Assembly: GCA_022778715.1 (NCBI GenBank)
Contig: JALFRW010000030.1
Span: forward strand, 62,001 to 126,000
Direction of reading: 5' to 3'
Length of the DNA: 64,000 nucleotides
DNA from: Ezakiella sp.
Lineage (GTDB): Bacteria > Bacillota > Clostridia > Tissierellales > Peptoniphilaceae
Positions 12,258 through 21,571 of the stretch are shown in pieces. Every line of letters begins with the position of its first letter. Position 1 is the first letter of the stretch. The translations under genes were made by a program, and so were the position numbers. Below the pieces are notes generated by a model that had not been told where the DNA came from, made no database searches, and saw nothing but the letters and a program-made list of their open reading frames with translations.

Positions 12258-12681
12258 AGCTTTTACACTTTTAGAAATGATTATTGTGCTACTAGTGATA
12301 TCAATATTATCTGGAATTATTGTAGTTGGATTTAATGCATATAAAAAATACGAAGAAAAAATGTCAATAAATGATATTGTTAGCAAAATAAATTTTTGCA
12401 GAAAAAAAGCGATAGCCACAAATGATGAGGTTACTATCGAATTATTCAGTGATAATAATATAATTATCACTTACTTTGAAAACGGAACTAAAAAAGTGAG
12501 GACTATAAAAGTATCAAAAACGCTAGAAATACTTACAAATAATACTTTTACTTTTACAAAATCTGGCGCGCCAAGACTTGGGGGTTCTATAATGATTGAT
12601 GGCACAAACAAAGGAAGATATATTATTACAATTGTGCCCGCAACAGGGAAAGTGAATTTGTATGTAAATGAAAAGAAATAA
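12235..12681 (+). CDS. Prepilin-type protein (GspH/PilE-like minor pilin)
   Basis: NRAFTLLEMIIVLLVISILSGIIVVGF. Confidence 0.8.
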   Translation: MKYSRNNRAFTLLEMIIVLLVISILSGIIVVGFNAYKKYEEKMSINDIVSKINFCRKKAIATNDEVTIELFSDNNIIITYFENGTKKVRTIKVSKTLEILTNNTFTFTKSGAPRLGGSIMIDGTNKGRYIITIVPATGKVNLYVNEKK

Positions 12682-13024
12682 GAAAAAAAATTTAAAAGGT
12701 TTTGCTTTAATGGAAGTGATTATAGCTATGGCAGTTTTATCTATTTTTACTGCCTATTTTATGATGTATATGAATAATATTGAGACAAACAGAAAATCTA
12801 GAGATGAAGGATATAAGTTATTGTTAGAAGCTAAAGAAATCATTGAAAAATCAAGTTCAAATGGAAATCTTTTTGAGAAGCAAAATAATAAAGAATATAT
12901 GTATGAATATACAAAAATTTTAGAAACTGAAAGACGCATAGTGTATGAGTTAAAAGTTACTAATAAGAATACAAATAATGTGGTGAACTATGAATTTACT
13001 ATCGATAAAAAACAGAAAAAATAG
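12668..13024 (+). CDS. Prepilin-type protein (GspI-like minor pilin)
   Basis: KGFALMEVIIAMAVLSIFTAYFM. Confidence 0.75.
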   Translation: MKRNKKKNLKGFALMEVIIAMAVLSIFTAYFMMYMNNIETNRKSRDEGYKLLLEAKEIIEKSSSNGNLFEKQNNKEYMYEYTKILETERRIVYELKVTNKNTNNVVNYEFTIDKKQKK

Positions 13025-13511
13025 AGCGTTTACACTTTTAGAAGTGATAATTGTTTTAATAATAATTTCTATTCTATTTGTATCTTACTTTAATTTTGGT
13101 GGAAGTATTTTTAAAAATTTAACAAAATATAAATCAAATGAAGATTCGATGTCAAATATTTCATTAGTCGGCTCTTATATTAGAAAATTTGCATCTAGAG
13201 CGGATCTTGTATTTATAAATAAATATTCAAATGGCAATTTAATTTTTAGACGCAAAGAAGATGGACGTGACGTTTTTTATTCTTTTTTACTTGAGGACCG
13301 CAAAGTTTATTATTGCGTTTATGATATAAAAGATGATGCTCCGGATACATGGAAAAAAATATATTCTGATAGTCCAACAAAAAATGAAATTTCTAATAAT
13401 GTTGAATTACTCAGCATTTCAATTGAAGACGACACTTTAAAAATAGAAGTTGGCGACGAAAAGGAAATATATACAGATTTTGTGAGAGTATTTTGTTATG
13501 AAGAAGACTAG
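12990..13511 (+). CDS. Prepilin-type protein (GspJ-like minor pilin)
   Basis: NRAFTLLEVIIVLIIISILFVSYF. Confidence 0.8.
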   Translation: MNLLSIKNRKNRAFTLLEVIIVLIIISILFVSYFNFGGSIFKNLTKYKSNEDSMSNISLVGSYIRKFASRADLVFINKYSNGNLIFRRKEDGRDVFYSFLLEDRKVYYCVYDIKDDAPDTWKKIYSDSPTKNEISNNVELLSISIEDDTLKIEVGDEKEIYTDFVRVFCYEED

Positions 13512-14352
13512 AGCATTTGTGTTATATAGTGTGATAATTTTCATGATGATTTTATCACTTTTAGTTTTAATTATTTTGGAAAATAGTTTTATTAATAGAA
13601 AAGTAGCTATAAATGAAAAGATAACTTATGAAAATTATATTGAATCTTATGGCGATTTTATAAAATCTTTGGATGAAAATAAAGATAAATGGGTTAAAGC
13701 GTATACAAATTTTTTAGATAAAAATAATCGTGCAACTATTATAGACCACGTTGGAAACACAGAGATAGTTGCTTTTTCTTATTTTAAAAACTGTTTATTA
13801 ATAAATTTAAAAACAAATGGAATTAATAGAGAAGGCTATGTTTCATATTTACCAGATATTGTTTATAAACAGAATGTAATTGAACTAAACAATAGAGATT
13901 TACCAGAAAAATTTATAGAAAAAACTCAATCAAACGAGAAATTTGATTTAAACATGAAATATATGGATTATAAAGAATTTAAAGACGGCGTTTATAACTT
14001 GAAATTATCTGGTAACTATCTCATAATTAATGATAAATATCGTATTTATAATGGGAATCGCTTATATATGCGTTTTATTAATTCAAATGTAAATATAGAT
14101 AGTGTTAATAATGAGGAAATTAATTGTTTTATCGAAAGCGATGGAGACATTAATTTAAAATCAGGGGTTTCACAATCCGGGCTTCTGTTAACAAAAGGAA
14201 CTGTATTTTCAAATGAGGTGAATCTGAGAGGAAAGGTAATTGCAAAAAATATAAGGGGTACTTTTAATGAAGTTAGAACAGATAATCAAACAAGGAACTT
14301 TGTATATTACATCCAAGAACTAATGGATTTAAGAGTTAATGCATTTTATTAG
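13498..14352 (+). CDS. GspK/PilX-like pilus-associated protein
   Basis: Degenerate leader TRAFVLYSVIIFMMILSLLVLIIL; terminal gene of pilin cluster. Confidence 0.5.
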   Translation: MKKTRAFVLYSVIIFMMILSLLVLIILENSFINRKVAINEKITYENYIESYGDFIKSLDENKDKWVKAYTNFLDKNNRATIIDHVGNTEIVAFSYFKNCLLINLKTNGINREGYVSYLPDIVYKQNVIELNNRDLPEKFIEKTQSNEKFDLNMKYMDYKEFKDGVYNLKLSGNYLIINDKYRIYNGNRLYMRFINSNVNIDSVNNEEINCFIESDGDINLKSGVSQSGLLLTKGTVFSNEVNLRGKVIAKNIRGTFNEVRTDNQTRNFVYYIQELMDLRVNAFY

Positions 14353-14380
14353 AAATTTTTCGCTTATTAGTTGATAAATA

Positions 14381-14409
14381 TTGAAAAAATTTCATTTTTT
14401 GTGTATAAT
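14381..14409 (+). promoter_or_regulatory. Sigma-A-like promoter of efp
   Basis: TTGAAA - 17 bp - TATAAT. Confidence 0.75.
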
Positions 14410-14493
14410 AGATTTAGTTATAAAAGCTTGATTAAATTTTAAGTTTTAGATTAAAAAGAATTTAGCGATAAATTCTATTTCAAGGAGGATAAT

Positions 14494-15051
14494 ATGATTT
14501 CTGCAGGTGAATTTCGCAAAGGCGTAACTTTTGTAATGGATGGAGATGTGTATCAAATTTTAGATTTTCAACATGTAAAGCCAGGGAAAGGAGCAGCTTT
14601 TGTTAGTACGAAGATCCGTAACGTGGTTAAGGGTGGTATTCGTGAAATGAATTTCAATCCAACTGAGAGATTTGAAAAAGCAAGTATTGAAACAAAAGAA
14701 ATGCAATATTTGTATCAAGATGGCGATTTATATTATTTTATGGATACAGAAACATATGAACAATTACCTTTAGGAAAGAATGAAGTTGAAGAAGCACTAA
14801 ACTTTATACGCGAAAATGATAATGTGCTTGTAAGATTTTTTGATGGTAAACCATTTGAAGTTGAAGCACCAAACTTTGTAGAATTAGAAGTAACCCATAC
14901 AGAACCGGGCTTAAAGGGAGATACTTCAGGAAGTGCATCAAAACCGGCAACAGTTGAAACCGGATATACATTACAAGTTCCGCTATTTGTAGATAACGGA
15001 GATGTTATAAAAATTGATACTCGTTCAGGCGAATATCTATCAAGGGTTTAG
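14494..15051 (+). CDS. efp: Translation elongation factor P
   Basis: [38 protein letters not shown]. Confidence 0.98.
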   Translation: MISAGEFRKGVTFVMDGDVYQILDFQHVKPGKGAAFVSTKIRNVVKGGIREMNFNPTERFEKASIETKEMQYLYQDGDLYYFMDTETYEQLPLGKNEVEEALNFIRENDNVLVRFFDGKPFEVEAPNFVELEVTHTEPGLKGDTSGSASKPATVETGYTLQVPLFVDNGDVIKIDTRSGEYLSRV

Positions 15052-15059
15052 GTGATTAT

Positions 15060-15383
15060 ATGAATGAATTAACAAAAAAGGTTGCTTATCTGAAGGGTCT
15101 TGCAGAAGGATATGAGCTAGATAAGTCAAATAAGGAACACAATTTATTACTTAACACTTTGGATTGCTTGGAAGCTATTGTAGATGAGATTAATTGCATT
15201 TATTCAGTTTTTGAAAGTTTGGAAGAATATGTTGACATGGTTGACGAAGATTTAAGTGATTTAGAAATGATGTTTGAAGAAGAGGATTCTTGTGATTGTC
15301 ATGATAATGACTTAGAAGAATTTAATGATAGTTGGCTTGAAGATTTGGACGGCGAAATCGACCAAGCAGAAGAAGAGAAATAG
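15060..15383 (+). CDS. CD1247 N-terminal domain-like small acidic protein
   Basis: LTKKVAYLKGLAEGYELDKSNKEHNLL..CLEAIVDEI; located after efp. Confidence 0.65.
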   Translation: MNELTKKVAYLKGLAEGYELDKSNKEHNLLLNTLDCLEAIVDEINCIYSVFESLEEYVDMVDEDLSDLEMMFEEEDSCDCHDNDLEEFNDSWLEDLDGEIDQAEEEK

Positions 15384-15397
15384 TTTGGAGGGTACAC

Positions 15398-15772
15398 ATG
15401 GATGATAGCATTCGAATTGATGATGGAACAGTAACAATAACCGATAATGTTATTGCTAATATTGCTATTATAGCGGCTGAAGAAATTGAAAATGTTGTTC
15501 GAATTTCAAAAAATGTTACTGCAACTATAACTGATATTTTTACAAACAAAAAACAAGCTCAAGGGGTAAAAGTCGAAACTGAGCAAGGTGAAGTATCAAT
15601 TGACATTTCGCTTGAATTAGTTTATGGTTGTAAGATTGAAGAAGTGGCAACTAAAGTTCAATCAAATATTAAGTACAATGTTGAAAGCATGACAGGTTTA
15701 AGTGTTAAGGAAGTAAATGTTGTAATTACCGGGCTTGTTGCTGATAAAAATACATTAGATAAAATAAATTAA
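15398..15772 (+). CDS. Asp23/Gls24 family envelope stress response protein
   Basis: ITDNVIANIAIIAAEEIENVVRIS; VKEVNVVITGL. Confidence 0.85.
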   Translation: MDDSIRIDDGTVTITDNVIANIAIIAAEEIENVVRISKNVTATITDIFTNKKQAQGVKVETEQGEVSIDISLELVYGCKIEEVATKVQSNIKYNVESMTGLSVKEVNVVITGLVADKNTLDKIN

Positions 15773-15781
15773 TTTTTATTG

Positions 15782-15816
15782 TAGACCGACTTATCTAATA
15801 AGTTGGTCTATTTTTT
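15782..15816 (+). terminator. Intrinsic terminator between asp23 and nusB
   Basis: TAGACCGACTTAT-CTA-ATAAGTTGGTCTA-TTTTTT. Confidence 0.8.
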
Positions 15817-15825
15817 GAGGTAAAG

Positions 15826-16227
15826 ATGGATAGAATTTTTCAAAGAGAATTGGCAGTAAAAATTTTATATGCTATGAATATTCATAAAGTATATGATTTT
15901 AAGTTGCTTGAAATTTACTGCGATATAGAGAATTTAGACATAAAAAAATTGGATTTTACACGTGAGCTTTTAGATGCATACATTTCCGACAGAGGAAGAA
16001 TTGAAGATCTTATTAAAGAAAATAATGAAAACTATGCACTTAAGAAATTGCCGGACATAGATTATGCAACAATTGAGATTGCTTTAACAGAAATTTTTTT
16101 ACTTAAAAATCCACATCCGGTAGCAATAAATGAAGCTGTCGAAATTTCAAAGAAATATTCAGATATGTCGAGTTATAAGATAGTAAATTCACTACTAGGA
16201 AATATTGTTAATAATCATGAAGCGTAA
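15826..16227 (+). CDS. nusB: Transcription antitermination factor NusB
   Basis: C-terminal HPVAINEAVEISKKYSDMSSYKIVNSLLGNIV. Confidence 0.9.
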   Translation: MDRIFQRELAVKILYAMNIHKVYDFKLLEIYCDIENLDIKKLDFTRELLDAYISDRGRIEDLIKENNENYALKKLPDIDYATIEIALTEIFLLKNPHPVAINEAVEISKKYSDMSSYKIVNSLLGNIVNNHEA

Positions 16228-17560
16228 TTTTTCAGTTTCACAGATTAATCACTATATTGGAACTCTTATATCAAACGATATTTTTTTACAAGGAATTAGA
16301 GTTGAGGGTGAAGTATGTGCTTTTAAAGAACCTTCCAAAAACGGTCATTTATATTTTGAAATTAAAGATGAAAATTGCCGAATAAAGTGTATTTATTTCG
16401 ATATTTTTAATGATTATCCAGAAGTACCTTTTAAAGAAGGTGATAAGGTTATTTTAACAGGAAATATTGAAGTTTATGAATACACTGGAATTTATCAACT
16501 TGTCGTTAAAAAAATTGAAATTGAAGGCGAAGGTAAACTTTATAAATATTTTTTAGAATTAAAGCAAAAGCTAGAAGCGGAAGGACTTTTTAGTATTACA
16601 AAAAGACCTCTTCCAAAATTTCCAAAAAAAATCGGACTTATTACATCAAATACTGGTGCTGCAGTTCACGATGTAGTTGAAACAATAAAAAAAAGGTATC
16701 CAATTGTAAAAATCATTTTGTATCCGGTAAAAGTGCAAGGATTAAGTGCTGCAAGCGATATAATAAAGGCACTTGATTATATGGATGGCGAGGATGTGGA
16801 TATTGTGTTAATTACTCGTGGCGGAGGAAGTTATGAAGAGCTTTCCGTTTTTAATGATGAAAATTTAGCAAGACGAATTGTAAAATCTGAACATCCAACT
16901 GTATCTGCAATTGGACATGCGGAAGACTTTTTTATTTCAGATTTTGTGGCAGATATACGTGCTAACACTCCAACGGCTGCAGCTGAAGATATTACTCCAG
17001 AGTTAAGCATGATGTTAGATGAGTTATACAAAGAGAATATGAAAGTTAATTATAGAATGAATAATATTTTAGACTTTTATATTTCAAAGCTTGAAATGCT
17101 AAATAACTCAATTAAATATACGAGTCCAGCTAAAAAAATCGAAAATAGACTCTTAGAAATTCAAAATATTTTAAAACAATTTGACAATGCACTTAAAAAT
17201 AAAATTCTAAAGTATTCAAATGTTTTGGATATTAAAATGAATAATTCAAAAACCGCTATGCAAAAGAAATTTTATTTTGAAAAGTCAAGACTTAATTTGA
17301 TTAATAAAACAATTAATTCTAGCACAAAATTAAAATTCTCCCATGAACAATTTATTTTGGATAATTTGGAATCTAGAATTGATATTTTGGATTTAGAAAA
17401 CTTGTATAATCGCGGATATAGTGTAACTTTTGATGAGGAAAAAACCTTAATAAAAGATTCTGATATTATTGAAATAGGCAAGAATTTATACACGAAGCTT
17501 TTAGATAAAACGATTGTTTCGAAAATCATGGAGGTAATTTACGATGAAAAAAGATTTTGA
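16217..17560 (+). CDS. xseA: Exodeoxyribonuclease VII large subunit
   Basis: SQINHYIGTLI, GEVCAFK..NGHLYFEIKD, ITRGGGSYEELSVFNDE; ATG at 16217 overlapping nusB stop. Confidence 0.95.
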   Translation: MKRNFSVSQINHYIGTLISNDIFLQGIRVEGEVCAFKEPSKNGHLYFEIKDENCRIKCIYFDIFNDYPEVPFKEGDKVILTGNIEVYEYTGIYQLVVKKIEIEGEGKLYKYFLELKQKLEAEGLFSITKRPLPKFPKKIGLITSNTGAAVHDVVETIKKRYPIVKIILYPVKVQGLSAASDIIKALDYMDGEDVDIVLITRGGGSYEELSVFNDENLARRIVKSEHPTVSAIGHAEDFFISDFVADIRANTPTAAAEDITPELSMMLDELYKENMKVNYRMNNILDFYISKLEMLNNSIKYTSPAKKIENRLLEIQNILKQFDNALKNKILKYSNVLDIKMNNSKTAMQKKFYFEKSRLNLINKTINSSTKLKFSHEQFILDNLESRIDILDLENLYNRGYSVTFDEEKTLIKDSDIIEIGKNLYTKLLDKTIVSKIMEVIYDEKRF

Positions 17561-17789
17561 AAATTTTTCTTATGAAGATAGCATAAAAAGAATAAACTAT
17601 CTTATTGATAAAATGGAAAATAATGATATTGGACTAAGTGAAAATATTGAAAACTTTAAAGAGGCAAAGAGTTTAATCAATAAATGCAATGAATACTTAA
17701 AAGAAATGAAAAACGAATTCGAACTGATAATTGCTAATGACCAGTTTTTACTAGATGATTTTCCTGATGAAAGTGAAGATATATTTTAA
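17544..17789 (+). CDS. xseB: Exodeoxyribonuclease VII small subunit
   Basis: Short helical protein FSYEDSIKRINYLIDKMEN; follows xseA. Confidence 0.9.
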   Translation: MKKDFENFSYEDSIKRINYLIDKMENNDIGLSENIENFKEAKSLINKCNEYLKEMKNEFELIIANDQFLLDDFPDESEDIF

Positions 17790-18598
17790 TGGGAATTGAA
17801 TTGTATAAAAAAGATTTAAATGAATTTTTAATTTATTTAGAGGCTATAATTGATAGAAAAAGTCTTGATTCTAACATTTTGAAAGAAGCAATTAAATATT
17901 CCGTTTTTAGAGGAGGAAAAAGACTTCGCCCAATTTGCACGTTTGCTACAGCAAATGCTCTAAAAAAATCTTCACAAGAAGTATTTAATCTGGCAGCTGT
18001 AATTGAGCTGATTCACAACTATAGTTTGGTGCACGATGACATGCCTGAGTTGGATAATGACAATTACAGAAGAGGTCAGCTTAGCACACATAAAAAGTTT
18101 GGAAATGGCATTGGGCTTTTATCGGGAGATGCGATTTTTAGCTTGGCTGTGGAAACTAGCTATAATGATGATTTAAACAAAAGCTTGGATGATAAATATA
18201 AAGCATATGGCTTTGTGTTTGAAAAAGCCGGTGCAACAGGAATGATTGACGGTCAAGCTTTTGAAATGAATATTGAGCCTAATGAGGATAATTATTATAA
18301 AGTTATAGATAAAAAGACGGCTAGTTTGTTTATAGCATCATTTGTTGGAACAGCACTTTATTTTGGAGTTAATAATGACATTGATAAATTGAATACTTTT
18401 GCAAAATTGTTTGGCGAAGTTTTCCAAATTAAAGACGATATAGCTGATAAAGATTTTGCTTTAATGAAAAAAGATGCAGATATTCATGATATTTTATATA
18501 AAAAATGCGAAAAATTAAATAAAAGTATGGAAGAATTATCCGACACTTTTGATATAAAATATTTTAAATTGCTTGTAGATTTTATGATGAGCTTTTAA
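17789..18598 (+). CDS. ispA: Polyprenyl (farnesyl/geranylgeranyl) diphosphate synthase
   Basis: GGKRLRP, HDDMPELDNDNYRRG (FARM), QIKDDIAD (SARM). Confidence 0.88.
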   Translation: MGIELYKKDLNEFLIYLEAIIDRKSLDSNILKEAIKYSVFRGGKRLRPICTFATANALKKSSQEVFNLAAVIELIHNYSLVHDDMPELDNDNYRRGQLSTHKKFGNGIGLLSGDAIFSLAVETSYNDDLNKSLDDKYKAYGFVFEKAGATGMIDGQAFEMNIEPNEDNYYKVIDKKTASLFIASFVGTALYFGVNNDIDKLNTFAKLFGEVFQIKDDIADKDFALMKKDADIHDILYKKCEKLNKSMEELSDTFDIKYFKLLVDFMMSF

Positions 18599-18599
18599 C

Positions 18600-19316
18600 A
18601 TGAGGTTAGATATTTTTGTTTCAGAAAATAGTGATATATCTCGCTCTAAAGCGCAGGAACTCATTAAAAAAAATATGGTAATAGTTAATGGAGTTGTATG
18701 TACAAAACCATCAAAAGAAATTAATGGAAAAGATATAGTTCAAGTTGAAGATTTTAAAAATATGTATGTAAGCCGTGCTGGTAACAAGTTAGAAAAAGCT
18801 TTAAAGACTTTCAGCGTAGACGTTAAAGAGAAAACTTGCTTGGATATTGGTTCAAGCACAGGTGGATTTTCAGAATGTTTATACAGATTTGGAGCGGGTG
18901 AGATTTATAGTGTTGATGTAGGTAAAGATCAATTTGCCGAAAAACTTAAAAATATTTCAAATATCCATTTATTTGAGGAAACCGATATTAGAGTTTTTTC
19001 GAATTTCTGTTATAAATTTGATGTAATTGTTTGCGATGTCAGTTTTATTAGAGTAGAATTAATAATTCCAGATATAAAATCGATGTGCAAACCTAAAACA
19101 AAAATTATTATTTTAATAAAGCCACAATTTGAAGTTGGAAAATCAGGATTAAATAAAAATGGTGTGGTTAAATCAGAAATATTTATCGATCAAGCAATTT
19201 TAAATGTGAAGAATGCTTTTATAATGAATGGTTTTCATTTTTGTGATATAATAGAATCACCAATAAAAGGCAAGAGTGGTAATAGGGAGTTTTTAGCTTA
19301 TTTTGAATTTCTTTAG
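18600..19316 (+). CDS. tlyA: TlyA family rRNA methyltransferase / hemolysin A
   Basis: S4 domain start RLDIFVSENSDISRSKAQELIKKNMVIVNG; DIGSSTGGFSECLYRFGA. Confidence 0.92.
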   Translation: MRLDIFVSENSDISRSKAQELIKKNMVIVNGVVCTKPSKEINGKDIVQVEDFKNMYVSRAGNKLEKALKTFSVDVKEKTCLDIGSSTGGFSECLYRFGAGEIYSVDVGKDQFAEKLKNISNIHLFEETDIRVFSNFCYKFDVIVCDVSFIRVELIIPDIKSMCKPKTKIIILIKPQFEVGKSGLNKNGVVKSEIFIDQAILNVKNAFIMNGFHFCDIIESPIKGKSGNREFLAYFEFL

Positions 19317-19329
19317 TTAGGAGGTCTAA

Positions 19330-21024
19330 ATGCTTTTAAGTCTGAAAATATCAAATTTTGCTCTTATAAAAGAATCCAATTTGGAATTTGATAAGGGACT
19401 AAATGTACTTTCTGGTGAAACCGGTGCCGGTAAAAGTATTATTTTTGAGGCTCTCGCGGTATGTTTAGGGGAAAGAGCAAGCAAATCTATGATTAGGCAA
19501 GGCACCGATCACTCAATAATTGAATCAGTTTTTGATATTAGTGAAGAATTAAGACATGTCCTTGTGACCAAAGGTATTGTTTTAGATGAAGCTGAAGAAG
19601 TTGTTGTAATTAGAAGAGATTTATATTTAGAATATCCAAATGTTTCTCGAATAAATGGCTTTTCAGTTGGACTTAGTGATTTAAAATATATATCAAGTTT
19701 TATTTGTGATATTTATGGCCAATATGAACATCAACTGTTGTTAAATAAGGATAATTATATAAAAATTTTGGATAAGTTTGCTCGTCAAACAGATATAAAA
19801 AAGTATGATAATTTAATAGAAAAGACTGAGCAATATTATAAGTTGATTTCTGATAAAGTTAAGGCTTATGAAAAATTAAAGTTAAAAGAGTCTGAACTGG
19901 ATAAAGAAATAGATTATATTAAGTTTCAGATCAACGAAATCGTTCAAATTAACCCGGTTTCTGGTGAACTTGAAGAAATTCAATCTGAGCTTAGACATTT
20001 GCAAAATTTAGAACTAATTAATAGCTCTATAAATGACGCAGTTGCTGAAATGGACTCATCAGAATTTAATTATGACTCAAAAGGCGCGATTTCATCAGTT
20101 AATAATGCGATATCTAGTTTAAATAAAATCACAGATTTAGTAAATTGGATTCCTCCAATTGTAGATAGGCTTAAAAGCGTTAATATTGAGTTAGATGATA
20201 TTTTGCACACTTTAAATGAAGAAGTTTGCGGAGAAGAGGATTTAGATAGAATTGAAGAACTATCTTTAAGGCAATCAAAACTCCAAATGCTCGAGAAAAA
20301 GTACAATACAGATATTGAGGGCGTGTTAAAAGAAAGAGATAGTCTAGAAAGAGAGTTAGAAGATCTTAAAAATATTGATGACACAATTAAAAATTTCGAG
20401 AGGGATATTAATGAATTAAAAAATTCATATAAAAAATTTGCTTTAGAATTATCAAATTTTAGAAAAGAAGTTGCAATCGATTTAAAAATAAAACTTGTGG
20501 CGGAACTTAAAGAGCTAGAAATGCAGAATACTGAGTTTGATATAGTTTTTACTGAAAAGAGTTTTTCTAAAGATGGCATTGACGATATAGAGTTTTACGC
20601 AAAAACGAATAAAGGCGCTGCATTTAATCCAGTTAGAGAGATAATCTCTGGAGGAGAAATGTCTAGATTTATGCTTGCATTAAAAAATGTTATGTCGGAT
20701 TCAAATAAATATAAAACATTTGTCTTTGACGAAATTGATGCAGGTTTATCTGGAAAAGTTGCAAATTCAGTTGGAAAAAGGCTTGAAAACTTTTCTAACG
20801 ATAGACAAGTTCTAATTATTAGTCATTTGCCACAAATTGTAAGTAAAGCAGATACTAATTTCAAAATAGAAAAGCACGATGAAGAAGACCAAACTGTTTC
20901 AACCGTAAGAAAGTTAAACAAACAAGAAAACATAAGAGAAGTCGCAAGGCTTTTAAGTGGAGATAATATAACAGAAGAAAATTTAAAGAGTGCAGAACTT
21001 TTGATTGGAGAAAAGAGGAGCTAA
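19330..21024 (+). CDS. recN: DNA repair protein RecN
   Basis: GETGAGKSIIFEAL, ISGGEMSRFMLALK, FDEIDAGLSG, ISHLPQI. Confidence 0.97.
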   Translation: MLLSLKISNFALIKESNLEFDKGLNVLSGETGAGKSIIFEALAVCLGERASKSMIRQGTDHSIIESVFDISEELRHVLVTKGIVLDEAEEVVVIRRDLYLEYPNVSRINGFSVGLSDLKYISSFICDIYGQYEHQLLLNKDNYIKILDKFARQTDIKKYDNLIEKTEQYYKLISDKVKAYEKLKLKESELDKEIDYIKFQINEIVQINPVSGELEEIQSELRHLQNLELINSSINDAVAEMDSSEFNYDSKGAISSVNNAISSLNKITDLVNWIPPIVDRLKSVNIELDDILHTLNEEVCGEEDLDRIEELSLRQSKLQMLEKKYNTDIEGVLKERDSLERELEDLKNIDDTIKNFERDINELKNSYKKFALELSNFRKEVAIDLKIKLVAELKELEMQNTEFDIVFTEKSFSKDGIDDIEFYAKTNKGAAFNPVREIISGGEMSRFMLALKNVMSDSNKYKTFVFDEIDAGLSGKVANSVGKRLENFSNDRQVLIISHLPQIVSKADTNFKIEKHDEEDQTVSTVRKLNKQENIREVARLLSGDNITEENLKSAELLIGEKRS

Positions 21025-21025
21025 T

Positions 21026-21571
21026 ATGGATAATATAGAATATACTGAAACTACAATAAAATCAGAGAACGTTTATGACGGGAAAATTCTTAATTTAAGA
21101 GTTGATTCTGTGGAACTTCCAAACAGAAAATATTCAAAAAGAGAAATTGTGGAACACAATGATGTGGTTGCAATTATAGGAATAAGTAATAAAAGAATGG
21201 TGGTGCTCAAACATTTTCGCAAACCGGCTGAAGAAATATTGATTGAAATTCCAGCGGGTATAGTAGAAAAAGGAGAAACACCAATAGACGCGGCTAAAAG
21301 AGAATTTTTAGAAGAAACAGGATATGTTGCAAAAAATCTCACATATATATTTATGGGCTATACAACTCCAGGATATTCAACTGAAAAAATACACTTTTTC
21401 TTAGCTAATGAAATTGAAAAGTCTGATATTGAAAGAGATGATGAATCAATTGAAGCTTTTGAAATGGATTTAGATGAAATGAATGGAAAAATTCAAAATT
21501 TAGAGATTAAAGACATCAAAACTATGCTTGCATATTTTATAGCAACAGAGTATTTAAATGAAAATAATTGA
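21026..21571 (+). CDS. NUDIX hydrolase (ADP-ribose pyrophosphatase-like)
   Basis: Nudix box GIVEKGETPIDAAKREFLEETGY. Confidence 0.92.
   Translation: MDNIEYTETTIKSENVYDGKILNLRVDSVELPNRKYSKREIVEHNDVVAIIGISNKRMVVLKHFRKPAEEILIEIPAGIVEKGETPIDAAKREFLEETGYVAKNLTYIFMGYTTPGYSTEKIHFFLANEIEKSDIERDDESIEAFEMDLDEMNGKIQNLEIKDIKTMLAYFIATEYLNENN

Noticed and set aside
20070-20579. 169-aa - strand ORF
   Set aside because: Antisense to the recN coiled coil; shadow ORF
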